Source: Nanobdellota archaeon (GTDB lineage: Archaea > Nanobdellota > Nanobdellia > Pacearchaeales > GW2011-AR1). From it: a DNA stretch of 41,136 nucleotides. The translations under genes were made by a program, and so were the position numbers. Positions 7,233-15,038 of the stretch are shown here, in pieces; the stretch's first letter is position 1; every line of letters begins with the position of its first letter. The notes under the pieces are model-generated. The model ran no database searches, was not told the DNA's origin, and was given only the letters and a program-made list of their open reading frames with translations. The stretch spans positions 1-41,136 of the forward strand of contig JAGWGZ010000007.1 in the NCBI GenBank assembly GCA_028867075.1. The letters run 5' to 3'.

Positions 7233-7305
7233 GCCCCGATAGTTCAGAGGCCAAGAATGCGGCCCTTTCACGGCCGTGACCCGAGTTCGAATCTCGGCCG
7301 GGGCA
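7233..7305 (+). tRNA. tRNA-Glu(UUC)
   Basis: 73 nt. Acceptor GCCCCGA faces CCGGGGC (six pairs plus an A-C mismatch at 7:66). The D stem is GTTC/GAAT, the anticodon stem CGGCC/GGCCG with loop CTTTCAC (anticodon TTC) and the T stem CCGAG/CTCGG with loop TTCGAAT. No intron is present. The 5' flank carries a second copy of its first 14 nt, and 155 nt downstream there is a second copy of its last eight bases plus TT. Confidence 0.92.
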
Positions 7306-7324
7306 TTAATCTTTACAAGATTAA
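7306..7324 (+). terminator. Perfect hairpin directly after tRNA-Glu
   Basis: TTAATCTT-TAC-AAGATTAA, 8 bp with a 3-nt loop, begins at the first base after the tRNA. It could help 3' processing or termination. It is not followed by a T-run, so an ordinary terminator is uncertain. Confidence 0.5.
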
Positions 7325-7325
7325 A

Positions 7326-7462
7326 GCCACTCATTCATTAGAGTTCACTTTGTTCTCTCTTGTTCGCTAAAGCAAACAAAAGCCAAATGAGGGCATCCTA
7401 ATTTGTAAACAAATTCCGGCAAACTGTCGGATGCGCGATGATTTTAAATAATCCGGGGCATT
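7326..7462 (+). ncRNA. Candidate structured RNA downstream of tRNA-Glu
   Basis: No ORF is supported. Several complementary pairs are visible. GCC(A)CTCATT at 7326-7335 pairs with AATGAGGGC at 7386-7394 around an inner CTTGTT.GC/GC.AACAA stem. GCATCC at 7393-7398 pairs with GGATGC at 7429-7434 around ATTTG/CAAAT at 7401-7414. The two outer stems compete for bases 7393-7394, so they may alternate. The stretch ends in CCGGGGCATT (7453-7462), a copy of the tRNA-Glu 3' end and its flank. No C/D or H/ACA box set was found. Whether it is a separate RNA, a trailer of the tRNA precursor or scar sequence is open. Confidence 0.4.
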
Positions 7463-7478
7463 TTTTATTTTGCAAAAT

Positions 7479-7486
7479 TTTATAAT
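7479..7486 (+). promoter_or_regulatory. TATA box for the 93-aa membrane protein
   Basis: TTTATAAT with 21 nt to the ATG at 7508. This selects that ATG over the GTG at 7505 and over the out-of-frame ATG-TGA at 7503. Confidence 0.7.
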
Positions 7487-7507
7487 TTATGCTTCTTTTG
7501 TTATGTG

Positions 7508-7789
7508 ATGAAAAAGAGCGTGGCTTTTATTGTACTGAGTTTTATTCTTCTTGGAATTTTAATTAATTCATATTTTTTATCTGCGGATTTCATTGATTCG
7601 GGAGATTCTCTCAGCCCGTCTCACACAAGCAACACGCAAAATCAATTGCCGGCAATGAATAATTCTTTTTTTAATCAGGAGAATATTTATGTATATTCCT
7701 TTCTTGGAATGATAGGACTCTTTATCCTTGTCCTGATAATCCTGCTGGTAATCCTCTTTATCAGGAAAATAAAACAGAAGAATTTATAA
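7508..7789 (+). CDS. Small bitopic membrane protein with signal-like N-terminus
   Basis: 93 aa from ATG 7508. Hydrophobic residues 2-25 (KKSVAFIVLSFILLGILINS) are followed by a short Ser/Asn-rich external loop (SPSHTSNTQNQ), then a second membrane segment (FLGMIGLFILVLIILLVILF) and a basic tail RKIKQKNL. No family is recognised. The first 28 residues resemble the start of the next gene's product (MKKS...ILLGILINS versus MKKS...IFGIMLNS), so the two genes may have arisen by duplication of the signal region or be exported together. The next gene is 27 nt downstream. Confidence 0.75.
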   Translation: MKKSVAFIVLSFILLGILINSYFLSADFIDSGDSLSPSHTSNTQNQLPAMNNSFFNQENIYVYSFLGMIGLFILVLIILLVILFIRKIKQKNL

Positions 7790-7816
7790 GGGGGATAATA
7801 TATCTTCTCTGAGAAA

Positions 7817-8665
7817 ATGAAAAAGAGTTTAATGCTTTTGTTTCTCGGATTTGTCATTTTTGGAATAATGCTAAATTCTATTTATGTCCTTGCAGATGAT
7901 AACAGCCAATTAAATTCTGGAGCCGGAAATGTTCTTGGCGCCGGAGGGGCTTCCGCCGATTCTAACGGCTCTGATTTAAATGCAGAGGATCAAGGGGGAG
8001 CAATGGTTCAGAACAGAGTGCAACAGCATACTGAGAGTGAATATGAGTTTAACGGGACGCATGTTCACGTAAGCCGGGAAGTTCAAACTGAAGACGGTGC
8101 TACAGTTGTGCAAATTCAAAGGACCATAACCTATGCTAATGGAACGCAACTTCAGATTAATCTCCAGATTCAGACCAGGAACCAGAATGGAACATTAACA
8201 AGAAGTATTAATATGGAAAGGGAAGGAGAGGATTTCAATGTCAGTGTTGAGGACGGACTTAATGTGACGGATGTATCCGCGGGAAACCAGTCGCAGATTA
8301 TTGCAGGCCTTTCCAACGGGAATATGACAAATATAACAATTCTTCCTGACCAGGCTGCACAAATAGCACTTGAGAGATTAAGGATAAGAAACCAGGTTGC
8401 GAATAACGGGACAAACGTTTCCATTCAGTTGCAGGAAAAAGTTCACAATAACATTCCGCAGGTTGTTTATAATATAGAAGCAGACAAGCCCGGAAAGTTT
8501 CTTGGAGTTTTCAAGCTTAACATGAAAGTTTCAACGGAAGTTGATCCTGAGACGGGAAATGTTGTCTCTGTAAACCAGCCATGGTGGGCATTTATGGTAA
8601 GTTCTGATTCCGGTTCGGGCCAGCCAAGCGCAGGAAATGAAACTAATTCCACAAATTCTTCTTAA
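7817..8665 (+). CDS. Secreted acidic protein of unknown family
   Basis: 282 aa. The signal peptide MKKSLMLLFLGFVIFGIMLN is followed by a Gly/Ala/Asp-rich spacer and a beta-rich region of alternating polar residues (EYEFNGTHVHVSREVQTEDG, YANGTQLQINLQIQTRN). A C-terminal part, AQIALERLRIRNQVANNG... through ...STEVDPETGNVVSVNQPWWA, resembles a PepSY-type alpha-beta unit; that is only an impression. Many N-x-S/T sites (NGT, NVS, NMT, NTS) suggest surface glycosylation. The end is Ser/Asn/Thr-rich without an anchor. TTTATAAG at 7783-7790 overlaps the previous stop, so it may also have its own promoter. Confidence 0.82.
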   Translation: MKKSLMLLFLGFVIFGIMLNSIYVLADDNSQLNSGAGNVLGAGGASADSNGSDLNAEDQGGAMVQNRVQQHTESEYEFNGTHVHVSREVQTEDGATVVQIQRTITYANGTQLQINLQIQTRNQNGTLTRSINMEREGEDFNVSVEDGLNVTDVSAGNQSQIIAGLSNGNMTNITILPDQAAQIALERLRIRNQVANNGTNVSIQLQEKVHNNIPQVVYNIEADKPGKFLGVFKLNMKVSTEVDPETGNVVSVNQPWWAFMVSSDSGSGQPSAGNETNSTNSS

Positions 8666-8739
8666 AATTTCCTCAGAAAATCTGACTACTTTAGCAGACT
8701 GACGAATTTGGACTGAACATCTGAATTTAAATAAAATCC

Positions 8740-9240
8740 CTATCTCTTTTTGAAAATATTAACCAAATCAAAAAGGGACTTTTTCTCAAAATCAACTATC
8801 TTGCTCTTTTTTATGTCTATGCTTATTTTTATCAGACCAAACATTGAGATAAAAATGGTTCCCGTGAGGAAATCTTTTCCATCAACTTTTTGAAGCGAGA
8901 ATATGAGTTTTTGCAGGCGGTTATTTATCCCCTGAGCGATCATTTTGTCTTTTATTTTCTCCTCAAGCACATTAAAATCAATGTCAAAATCTTCCGAAAT
9001 CTTTTCCATGTTACCTTGTTCTCCATAATCAAGAGGAAACACCTTGCAATGCTCTTCTATCCTGAAACTGAAAACTTTATTCTTCCCCGGAGAAAAGAAA
9101 TCAAAATGCTGCTTGTTGTCTTTCCCTTCCTTGTCAATCGTGAAAAATCCAGAACAGAGAAACGCACCCGGATTTTCTTTTATGAATCTTCGAAACTCAT
9201 CTGATTCCCGAAGCTGTGCCAAAAGTGATTTAAGACTCAT
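8740..9240 (-). CDS. Conserved-looking unknown protein downstream of thrS
   Basis: 166 aa, no family recognised. It is cytoplasmic with no signal or membrane helix. The first third has a helix (LKSLLAQLRESDEFRRFIKE) and strands (FLCSGFFTIDKE, QHFDFFSPGKNKVFSF). The last part alternates strands and Lys (TGTIFISMFGLIKISIDIKK). The ATG overlaps the ThrRS stop as ATGA, so it is translated from the thrS mRNA. This coupling hints at a role related to ThrRS or tRNA, but nothing in the sequence shows one. Confidence 0.8.
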   Translation of the reverse strand: MSLKSLLAQLRESDEFRRFIKENPGAFLCSGFFTIDKEGKDNKQHFDFFSPGKNKVFSFRIEEHCKVFPLDYGEQGNMEKISEDFDIDFNVLEEKIKDKMIAQGINNRLQKLIFSLQKVDGKDFLTGTIFISMFGLIKISIDIKKSKIVDFEKKSLFDLVNIFKKR

Positions 9241-10934
9241 GCCCTTTCCTTTATTTCACCGGCTAGTTCTTCAATGAACTTTCCGAGAGTTTCTGACCTT
9301 ATTTTATTGTCCCCTCTTTCCCGTATGGAAATCCCGCTCTCTTTTTCTTCCTTGTCTCCGACAACAATTATGTATGGGATTCTCATACTTTCCGCGTCCT
9401 TGACCTTTGCAGACACCGTAGTGTTCCGGAAATCCGCGTCCAGCCTTATTCCGGGAATCCTCTCGCCGATTTCCTTTATTATCTTTCTTGCATATTTTTC
9501 ATTTCTTTCTGTGAAGGATAATATGCGAACCTGCATAGGGGCGAGCCATGTAGGAAGCCTTCCCGAGGTGTGCTCCAGAAGAATTCCGAGAAATCTTTCT
9601 ATTGCGCCGTAAATAACACGGTGTAGCATCACGGGCCTTTTTCTCGTGTTATCCTTGTCTATATATTCAAGTTCAAATCTTTCCGGCATTGAAAAGTCAA
9701 GCTGTATTGTTGAGAGTTGCCATGTTCTTCCGAGAGAGTCTTTGACATGGAAGTCTATTTTCGGCCCATAGAATGCGCCATCCCCCTTATTAATTTTGTA
9801 CTTCATTTTTCTGTTTTTTAGCGCATCTTCAAGCATCTTTTCCGCCTTGTCCCACATTTCCTCGCTGCCAATTCTTTTTTCAGGGCGCGTTGAAAGCTCC
9901 ACATGGTCAAATTCTATCTTTAATTTTTTGTAGAACATTTCTATGAGGTCCATTATCGCGAATATCTCGCTTTGTGTCTGCTCTTCCGTGCAGAAAATGT
10001 GTGCATCATCCTGGGTGAATTGCACGACTCTGAACAAGCCCGCAAGCACCCCTGAAAGTTCCACTCTGTGGACGATTCCAAGTTCTCCGACCCTAAGAGG
10101 CAGGTCTTTATATGACTTCGGCCTGCTCCTGTAGACAAGCATGCCTCCCGGACAGTTCATCGGTTTAACAAGAAAATGCCTCTTTTCATATTCTGTGACG
10201 AAGTTGTTGTCTTTGTACTTGTCCCAGTGCCCTGAAATCTTCCAGAGTTTCGAATCCATTATCTGGGGCGTTGAGATTTCCTCATATCCTGAATCTTTGT
10301 GGACTTCTCTCCAGAAGTTTATCAGTTCGTTTTTTATTATCAGGCCGTTGTTATGCCAGAAGACCATACCGGGTGCGACTTCATTAAATGAAAAAAGGTT
10401 CATTTCCTGGCCTATTATCCTGTGATCGTTTTTCTTTAGCTTCGACGTGTCAAGTTTTGTTTTGGAAATCTCCCTCAAAAGTTGTTTTGGGTCATACTGC
10501 TCAAGTGTTCCTGTTCTTGATTTTAATTCCCTTGACAATTCCGAAAGAGGATGTCCCTTGACTTTCAGTTCAAATTCCTTGTAATATCCGAAGGGAGCCC
10601 GGATAACTTCATAACCATCCTTCTTCAGTCCCTCTTCCGAATCTTTCAGAATTTTTATTGCAACGCCCGGCGCAGAAAGGTTTGATGAAAGGTGCGCATA
10701 AGGGTAAAGGACAATCCTTTTTGTATTCACCTGCTTCGCAATTTCTTCAACGTTCTTTGTGTACTCTTTCTGTATTTCTTCATTGTCTCCTTTTTCCACT
10801 GCAGTCAGTATTACAAGAACTTCTTTTACTGTCTTTTCAGCCTTTTCTTTTTCATTCAGTGGCTCAACGTCTTTCAGCGCTTTTTTCAGGGGCCTGAACC
10901 TTATGTAATCGCAATGCAGGCTCAATAATTTCAT
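9237..10934 (-). CDS. thrS: Threonyl-tRNA synthetase, archaeal type
   Basis: 565 aa class II synthetase charging tRNA-Thr. The N-terminal 140 residues (MKLLSLHCDYIRFRPLKKAL ... HLSSNLSAPGVA ... APFGYYKEFELKVKGHPLSE) are the archaeal editing domain, related to D-aminoacyl-tRNA deacylase, which removes mischarged serine. The catalytic core shows the zinc ligands and class II motifs: MNCPGGMLVYRSR, GIVHRVELSGVLAGLFRVVQ, FTQDDAHIFC and MLHRVIYGAIERFLGILLEH. The anticodon domain starts at LPTWLAPMQVRIL. It is slightly shorter than usual for archaeal ThrRS, but all domains are present. A TATA box ends 21 nt upstream. Confidence 0.98.
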   Translation of the reverse strand: MKLLSLHCDYIRFRPLKKALKDVEPLNEKEKAEKTVKEVLVILTAVEKGDNEEIQKEYTKNVEEIAKQVNTKRIVLYPYAHLSSNLSAPGVAIKILKDSEEGLKKDGYEVIRAPFGYYKEFELKVKGHPLSELSRELKSRTGTLEQYDPKQLLREISKTKLDTSKLKKNDHRIIGQEMNLFSFNEVAPGMVFWHNNGLIIKNELINFWREVHKDSGYEEISTPQIMDSKLWKISGHWDKYKDNNFVTEYEKRHFLVKPMNCPGGMLVYRSRPKSYKDLPLRVGELGIVHRVELSGVLAGLFRVVQFTQDDAHIFCTEEQTQSEIFAIMDLIEMFYKKLKIEFDHVELSTRPEKRIGSEEMWDKAEKMLEDALKNRKMKYKINKGDGAFYGPKIDFHVKDSLGRTWQLSTIQLDFSMPERFELEYIDKDNTRKRPVMLHRVIYGAIERFLGILLEHTSGRLPTWLAPMQVRILSFTERNEKYARKIIKEIGERIPGIRLDADFRNTTVSAKVKDAESMRIPYIIVVGDKEEKESGISIRERGDNKIRSETLGKFIEELAGEIKERA

Positions 10935-10955
10935 TCAAAGGATAAATTTAGGATG

Positions 10956-10963
10956 TTTATAAA
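10956..10963 (-). promoter_or_regulatory. TATA box for thrS
   Basis: TTTATAAA on the minus strand with 21 nt to the ThrRS ATG at 10934. The divergent transglycosylase-like gene has its own box at 10998-11005. Confidence 0.75.
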
Positions 10964-10997
10964 ATTAATTGGGATTTAGAATTTTTGATGCGCAAGG

Positions 10998-11005
10998 TTT
11001 AAAAG
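10998..11005 (+). promoter_or_regulatory. TATA box for the transglycosylase-like gene
   Basis: TTTAAAAG with 21 nt to the ATG at 11027. Confidence 0.65.
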
Positions 11006-11026
11006 TTCTAATTTTCGTAGTGGCTT

Positions 11027-11800
11027 ATGGCCAAAAAATCTTATGTTTCCGGGTTGCCGGTCGTTCTTGGAATGGCTCTTCCGATGTTCTTAACCGCGCC
11101 TTCAGCAGAAGATGCTTCAATGATTCATGTTCTTGCTGATCTGCCGAGATTTAATCCTCATGGAATTGAAAAAGTTCTTCCTGTTCCTTCTTATGCTATT
11201 CCAAAAGCAAGGATGGCGAGAACAGGTTTTGCAGTGAATTTTGATGCCAAGACGCCAGAACAATATTTTTCCGAGCTTCATGAAAAGATTGATGAATATG
11301 ACAGAATTGCTTCACATAATCCTCTTTTCTCAGAGGTTTATTCTTTCTGGAAAGATTTCAATATGAGGTGGAGCCCTGAAGAGGTTTATTCTCTTATAAT
11401 GGTGGAATCAAGCGGAAATCCAAGGGCGACGAGCCCAATGAGGGCATGTGGACTCGGGCAATTTCAAGAATCGAGCTGGAACATTGTGTGCCCGTACATT
11501 CCATTCAAGCATTTTGTCTTCAATCCGCGCCTTAACATAATAAATACATTCATTCTTCTTAATTATATTTACGGTGAAGCAAGCAAAATATACCCTAACT
11601 GGAATGACCTTTCTGAAAGCGCAAGACATGATGTTGTCTTCAGAAGCTATAATGGCGGCCTTGGCAACTATCAAAATGTAAACTGGACTATATCGAAACT
11701 TCCGCTTGAAACAAGAGATTATGTCCCTAAGATAAAGGAGATGATTGAGAAATCTTTTCCCTCAGATAATTTTTTGTCTAATAGGCTGTCCAAAGTTTAA
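11027..11800 (+). CDS. Secreted lytic transglycosylase-like (SLT/lysozyme-fold) protein
   Basis: 257 aa. After a weak signal sequence or N-terminal anchor (SGLPVVLGMALPMFLTAPSA) and an 80-residue spacer, residues about 125-235 match the goose-lysozyme/SLT fold. IMVESSGNPRATSPMRACGL-GQF contains the catalytic Glu and the ESxGNP/GLxQ motifs, RSYNGGLGNYQN the usual NGG segment, and DYVPKI the closing motif. In bacteria the family cleaves peptidoglycan between MurNAc and GlcNAc. Archaea have no murein, so a target on other cells or a pseudopeptide/glycan is possible. Base composition does not stand out from the neighbours. It overlaps TrpRS tail-to-tail by 4 nt. Confidence 0.88.
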   Translation: MAKKSYVSGLPVVLGMALPMFLTAPSAEDASMIHVLADLPRFNPHGIEKVLPVPSYAIPKARMARTGFAVNFDAKTPEQYFSELHEKIDEYDRIASHNPLFSEVYSFWKDFNMRWSPEEVYSLIMVESSGNPRATSPMRACGLGQFQESSWNIVCPYIPFKHFVFNPRLNIINTFILLNYIYGEASKIYPNWNDLSESARHDVVFRSYNGGLGNYQNVNWTISKLPLETRDYVPKIKEMIEKSFPSDNFLSNRLSKV

Positions 11801-12915
11801 TTCTTCATCAGAAATTTACCAATCTGCTTCTTGGCAAGCTCTTTTTTCCTACGATGCTCTCCAAGGAAATCATTGATTCTCTTTATCAGGATTTCTTTAA
11901 GTTCTGACGTCAGGAGAATTCCTGACTTATAATCATCGTAAATCTTTTGGAGCTTTTCGTCATCAGGTTCAAAAAATATCTTGAGGTACTGGAATGAAAT
12001 GTCTATGTCCGGATCCCCGCCAAGTCTTCTGTGCTCTTCAATGCTTTTCTTTCCCCCGGAGAATGCATATTTCTTTATTTTTGTTTCTACTGTTTTTTTA
12101 TCGTCGTCAAGGAAGATAACGTTCAATCCGGAATCTGATGATGACATCTTTGCCTCTCCGTAAAGTGACGGGATGAATTTTGCATGGATTGCGGCAGGCT
12201 TTTCAAATCCAAAGTTCTCGGCAACATCACGGACAAGCCTCATATACGGGTCCTGGTCAATTCCTATGGGGACAAGTGTCATGTGTTTCCCTTTATGAAA
12301 CTGGGGGAAGAGGATATGCGCTGCCTGCATCGCCGGATAAAAAGTCCATCCGACATTGTTCTCTGGTTTTAGTCCGAAAATCGCCCTGGCCGTTGAGTAA
12401 GTTGTCTTCTTTGCAATCTGCGCGGCATACCTGTAAATGTCAGTATAGACAAAATCCTCAAAAATAAATGTTTTTCCGGGTCTAAATCCGAGTGCAATCA
12501 AATCGAGTATGTTATCTTTTGAATATTCAATAGATTTTTCATAGCTTAAACCTTCTTTTACGAAGAATTTTTCATCATCTGAGATGGGTATGTAAACATC
12601 GCACCCGAATTTTTCCTGAAGCGATTTTGCAATCAGAAATGGAACCAGGTGCCCAAGGTGCATTTTTTCACTCGGCCCCCGGCCAGTAAGTATTGAAACC
12701 CTCTTTTTTTTCTTTGCATCTGAAAGCCATTTGTCTGCATCGCGATGAGCAAAATAAATCTCTCTCTTTATCAGCGGATTTGAAACCCCTATTGAACCGC
12801 GCAATTCACCGCTTATTTTGGCAACCCCAAAATCTTTTATCAGCTTTTCATAATCAAGGTCTCCGGAAACTTCCCAGGGAGTTATGCCGTAAGGTTTTGC
12901 CTCTTTTTTATTCAT
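11797..12915 (-). CDS. trpS: Tryptophanyl-tRNA synthetase
   Basis: 372 aa class I synthetase. The HIGH-type motif is in GRGPSEKMHLGHLVPF and the KMSKS-type motif in AKMSSSDSG. TrpRS rather than TyrRS is indicated by PISDDEKFF, by WTFYPAMQAAHILFPQF and by PIGIDQDPYMRLVRDVA, all typical of archaeal/eukaryotic TrpRS. Length is normal for archaea. The minus-strand box TTTTAAAA at 12938-12945 is 22 nt upstream. Its 3' end overlaps the stop of the transglycosylase-like gene on the other strand. Confidence 0.96.
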   Translation of the reverse strand: MNKKEAKPYGITPWEVSGDLDYEKLIKDFGVAKISGELRGSIGVSNPLIKREIYFAHRDADKWLSDAKKKKRVSILTGRGPSEKMHLGHLVPFLIAKSLQEKFGCDVYIPISDDEKFFVKEGLSYEKSIEYSKDNILDLIALGFRPGKTFIFEDFVYTDIYRYAAQIAKKTTYSTARAIFGLKPENNVGWTFYPAMQAAHILFPQFHKGKHMTLVPIGIDQDPYMRLVRDVAENFGFEKPAAIHAKFIPSLYGEAKMSSSDSGLNVIFLDDDKKTVETKIKKYAFSGGKKSIEEHRRLGGDPDIDISFQYLKIFFEPDDEKLQKIYDDYKSGILLTSELKEILIKRINDFLGEHRRKKELAKKQIGKFLMKN

Positions 12916-12996
12916 CGTAATCTAAGACGAAATTTCTTTTTAAAATTATGCACAAATATATTTATAAATAACGTCTGCATTTTATCTGAGATTAAA

Positions 12997-15033
12997 ATGA
13001 GGAAGGTGATTTTATATCTTGCTTTTGTTTTGTCGTTGATATTCCTGGCTTCTTTTGCACACGCACAGATTGTTTATAATTCTGCACTCAATGGGGTTTA
13101 CAGTGTGGGCGACACAATCGATGCTTCAAATGTCACTTACTCTGGTTCTGTTACAAACATGCAGGTCTCTCTTCAATGCACAAACACAACTGCCCCTCTC
13201 GGATTGGAATATCTCAACGGCATGCTTTATGTTCCATCATTCATGCTTTCTTCGTCTGACCTAGGGACATGTTCCATAAACTTTTATTCAGGCAATCAGC
13301 TTCAGGGCTCTACGTCAAGCTTTCAGGTCTCTGATTATATAAACGTAAATCTTTCCTCCCCTGTTAATGAATTCAAGCCAGGGGATTACATCTCGCTGAG
13401 CGGCAATGCGATAAAGGCAAATGGCCAACCTGCATCCGGGGTTGCCGTTATAAGCATAACCTCAGGAAACAATTCAGTGTACCAGAATTCAATCCCTGTC
13501 AACAACGGGCTTTTCTCTTCAAATTTCTCGCTTTCAAGCAGCCTCCCTGCAGGGCAATATGTTGTGACTGCGAGTGTTTATGAAACAGATTCATCGGGCG
13601 CGCAATTAAACAAAGGAGCAGATGGGATTGGAATTTCTGTTGACCAGGTTCCGACCACTCTTAACCTGATTTCAGGAAATTCAGGTCAGGATATAATTCC
13701 CGGAGATAGTTTCAGCGTGGAATCTGTTCTGTATGACCAGTCCGGAAAAGAGATTGATGCTCCGGTTAGCTTTGTTGTCAAGACAAGCAAGGGAAACATA
13801 ATTGACAGGGAGCAAAGAAATACTGGAGACTCGTTTACAATCCCGGTAAGCTATAATGATGCACCTGACACGTGGACTATCTATGCAAGTTCAGAAAATC
13901 TGAGCACGCAGCTTGGATTTAATGTTCTTCCCAATCCTGCAATTTCCGCCACCATGATTAATAGAACTGTTGTCGTTACTAATACCGGGAATGTGCCATA
14001 CAATAGTTCATTGTTCGTCACCCTCGGAAACCGATCTTTTTCATTCAATGTTTCTCTTGATGTTGGGCAAAGCCAGAAATATCTCCTTTCAGCACCCGAT
14101 GGGAAATATTATGTTGCAGTCTCAAGCAACGGGAACAGTCTGTTCAGCGGGGATATAGCGCTTACCGGAAATGCAGTTGCAGTCCAGAAATCTGTATTTG
14201 GTTTCATAAGCCTCATACAATACCCCCTGATAATTGCGGTTGTTGTGGTTGTCCTGGTCTTCCTTATCTTCTTTTTCTTCAGGAAATGGCACAGGAAGGG
14301 GTTCAGGAAAAAAGTCAATCTTAACAAGACATTTACCATGAGGGACGGAATAATTATAAGCGACGGAAATGATGTTTACGGAAAAGACAAGATGATATCA
14401 ACCAGAAACTCGGCAGAACTTTCCCTTTCTATTCACGGAGACAAGCAGACTGCAAGCATAATATGCGTTGACTTCAAGAATTTTGAAGAGATAAAATCGG
14501 GACGAAACGGGGTGAGCGAGACAATGAACAGAATGAAATCTGTCGCAGAAGATTCGCGGGCAGTCCTATATGAGAATGGCGGATATTTCTTCTTTATTTT
14601 CTCGCAGCTTAAGACAAAGAGAGAAGACAATGAAATGACTGCAATAAAAATCGCGAAGCAGATAGAGAGAATCTTGCAGGACCATAACAGGCTTCTGAAA
14701 CAGAAAATAGATTTTGGAATCTCTGTAAGTTACGGGATGATTATTGCAAGAGACGCGGGGAGAAATGGAATCAAATTCACTAGCCTTGGAAACTCCCTTT
14801 CGGCGGCGAAGAGACTCGCATTTGTTTCCCGCGGGGAGGTTGTTTTGGGAAAGAACATTAAGGATAGAGTTGCATCAGAGGTCAAGACAGATGCCCATTC
14901 AGAAAGAGATTTAGAGTTTTATACAGTCAGTGAAATACGCGACAGGGAAAGAGGACAGAAGTTCGCTGCAGAGTTCATGAAAAGGCTGGAAAAAGAAGAG
15001 AAAGACCGAAGAGACCGCGATTCCTCTTTTTGA
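12997..15033 (+). CDS. Transmembrane protein with extracellular Ig-like domains and an intracellular cyclase-homology domain
   Basis: 678 aa. Signal peptide (LYLAFVLSLIFLASFAHAQ), then about 380 residues of beta-rich repeats with bacterial/archaeal Ig-like features (NLSSPVNEFKPGDYISLSGN, LPAGQYVVTASVY). One membrane helix lies at about 408-428 (LIIAVVVVVLVFLIFFFF) with a basic stop (RKWHRKGFRKKVN). The cytoplasmic part, residues about 480-640, follows the class III nucleotidyl cyclase pattern: ASIICVDFKNFEEI keeps the first metal Asp. The second Asp position reads ENGGYFFFIF, and the usual GdtVNxAxRL motif reads LGNSLSAAKRLAFVSRGEVV. The fold is thus recognisable but catalytic residues are altered, so it may sense or bind nucleotides rather than make cAMP. 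TTTATAAA is at 12961-12968. Confidence 0.82.
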   Translation: MRKVILYLAFVLSLIFLASFAHAQIVYNSALNGVYSVGDTIDASNVTYSGSVTNMQVSLQCTNTTAPLGLEYLNGMLYVPSFMLSSSDLGTCSINFYSGNQLQGSTSSFQVSDYINVNLSSPVNEFKPGDYISLSGNAIKANGQPASGVAVISITSGNNSVYQNSIPVNNGLFSSNFSLSSSLPAGQYVVTASVYETDSSGAQLNKGADGIGISVDQVPTTLNLISGNSGQDIIPGDSFSVESVLYDQSGKEIDAPVSFVVKTSKGNIIDREQRNTGDSFTIPVSYNDAPDTWTIYASSENLSTQLGFNVLPNPAISATMINRTVVVTNTGNVPYNSSLFVTLGNRSFSFNVSLDVGQSQKYLLSAPDGKYYVAVSSNGNSLFSGDIALTGNAVAVQKSVFGFISLIQYPLIIAVVVVVLVFLIFFFFRKWHRKGFRKKVNLNKTFTMRDGIIISDGNDVYGKDKMISTRNSAELSLSIHGDKQTASIICVDFKNFEEIKSGRNGVSETMNRMKSVAEDSRAVLYENGGYFFFIFSQLKTKREDNEMTAIKIAKQIERILQDHNRLLKQKIDFGISVSYGMIIARDAGRNGIKFTSLGNSLSAAKRLAFVSRGEVVLGKNIKDRVASEVKTDAHSERDLEFYTVSEIRDRERGQKFAAEFMKRLEKEEKDRRDRDSSF

Positions 15034-15038
15034 TCTTT

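Noticed and set aside
7176-7246. A BHB intron removing one of the two tRNA-Glu 5' copies
   Set aside because: For a splice inside the repeat, the 4-bp central helix would need a self-complementary 4-mer within AGCCCCGATAGTTCA; none exists.
11027-11800. Prophage or transposon origin of the transglycosylase-like gene
   Set aside because: No integrase, repeats or phage genes nearby, and it has the same promoter form as neighbouring genes.
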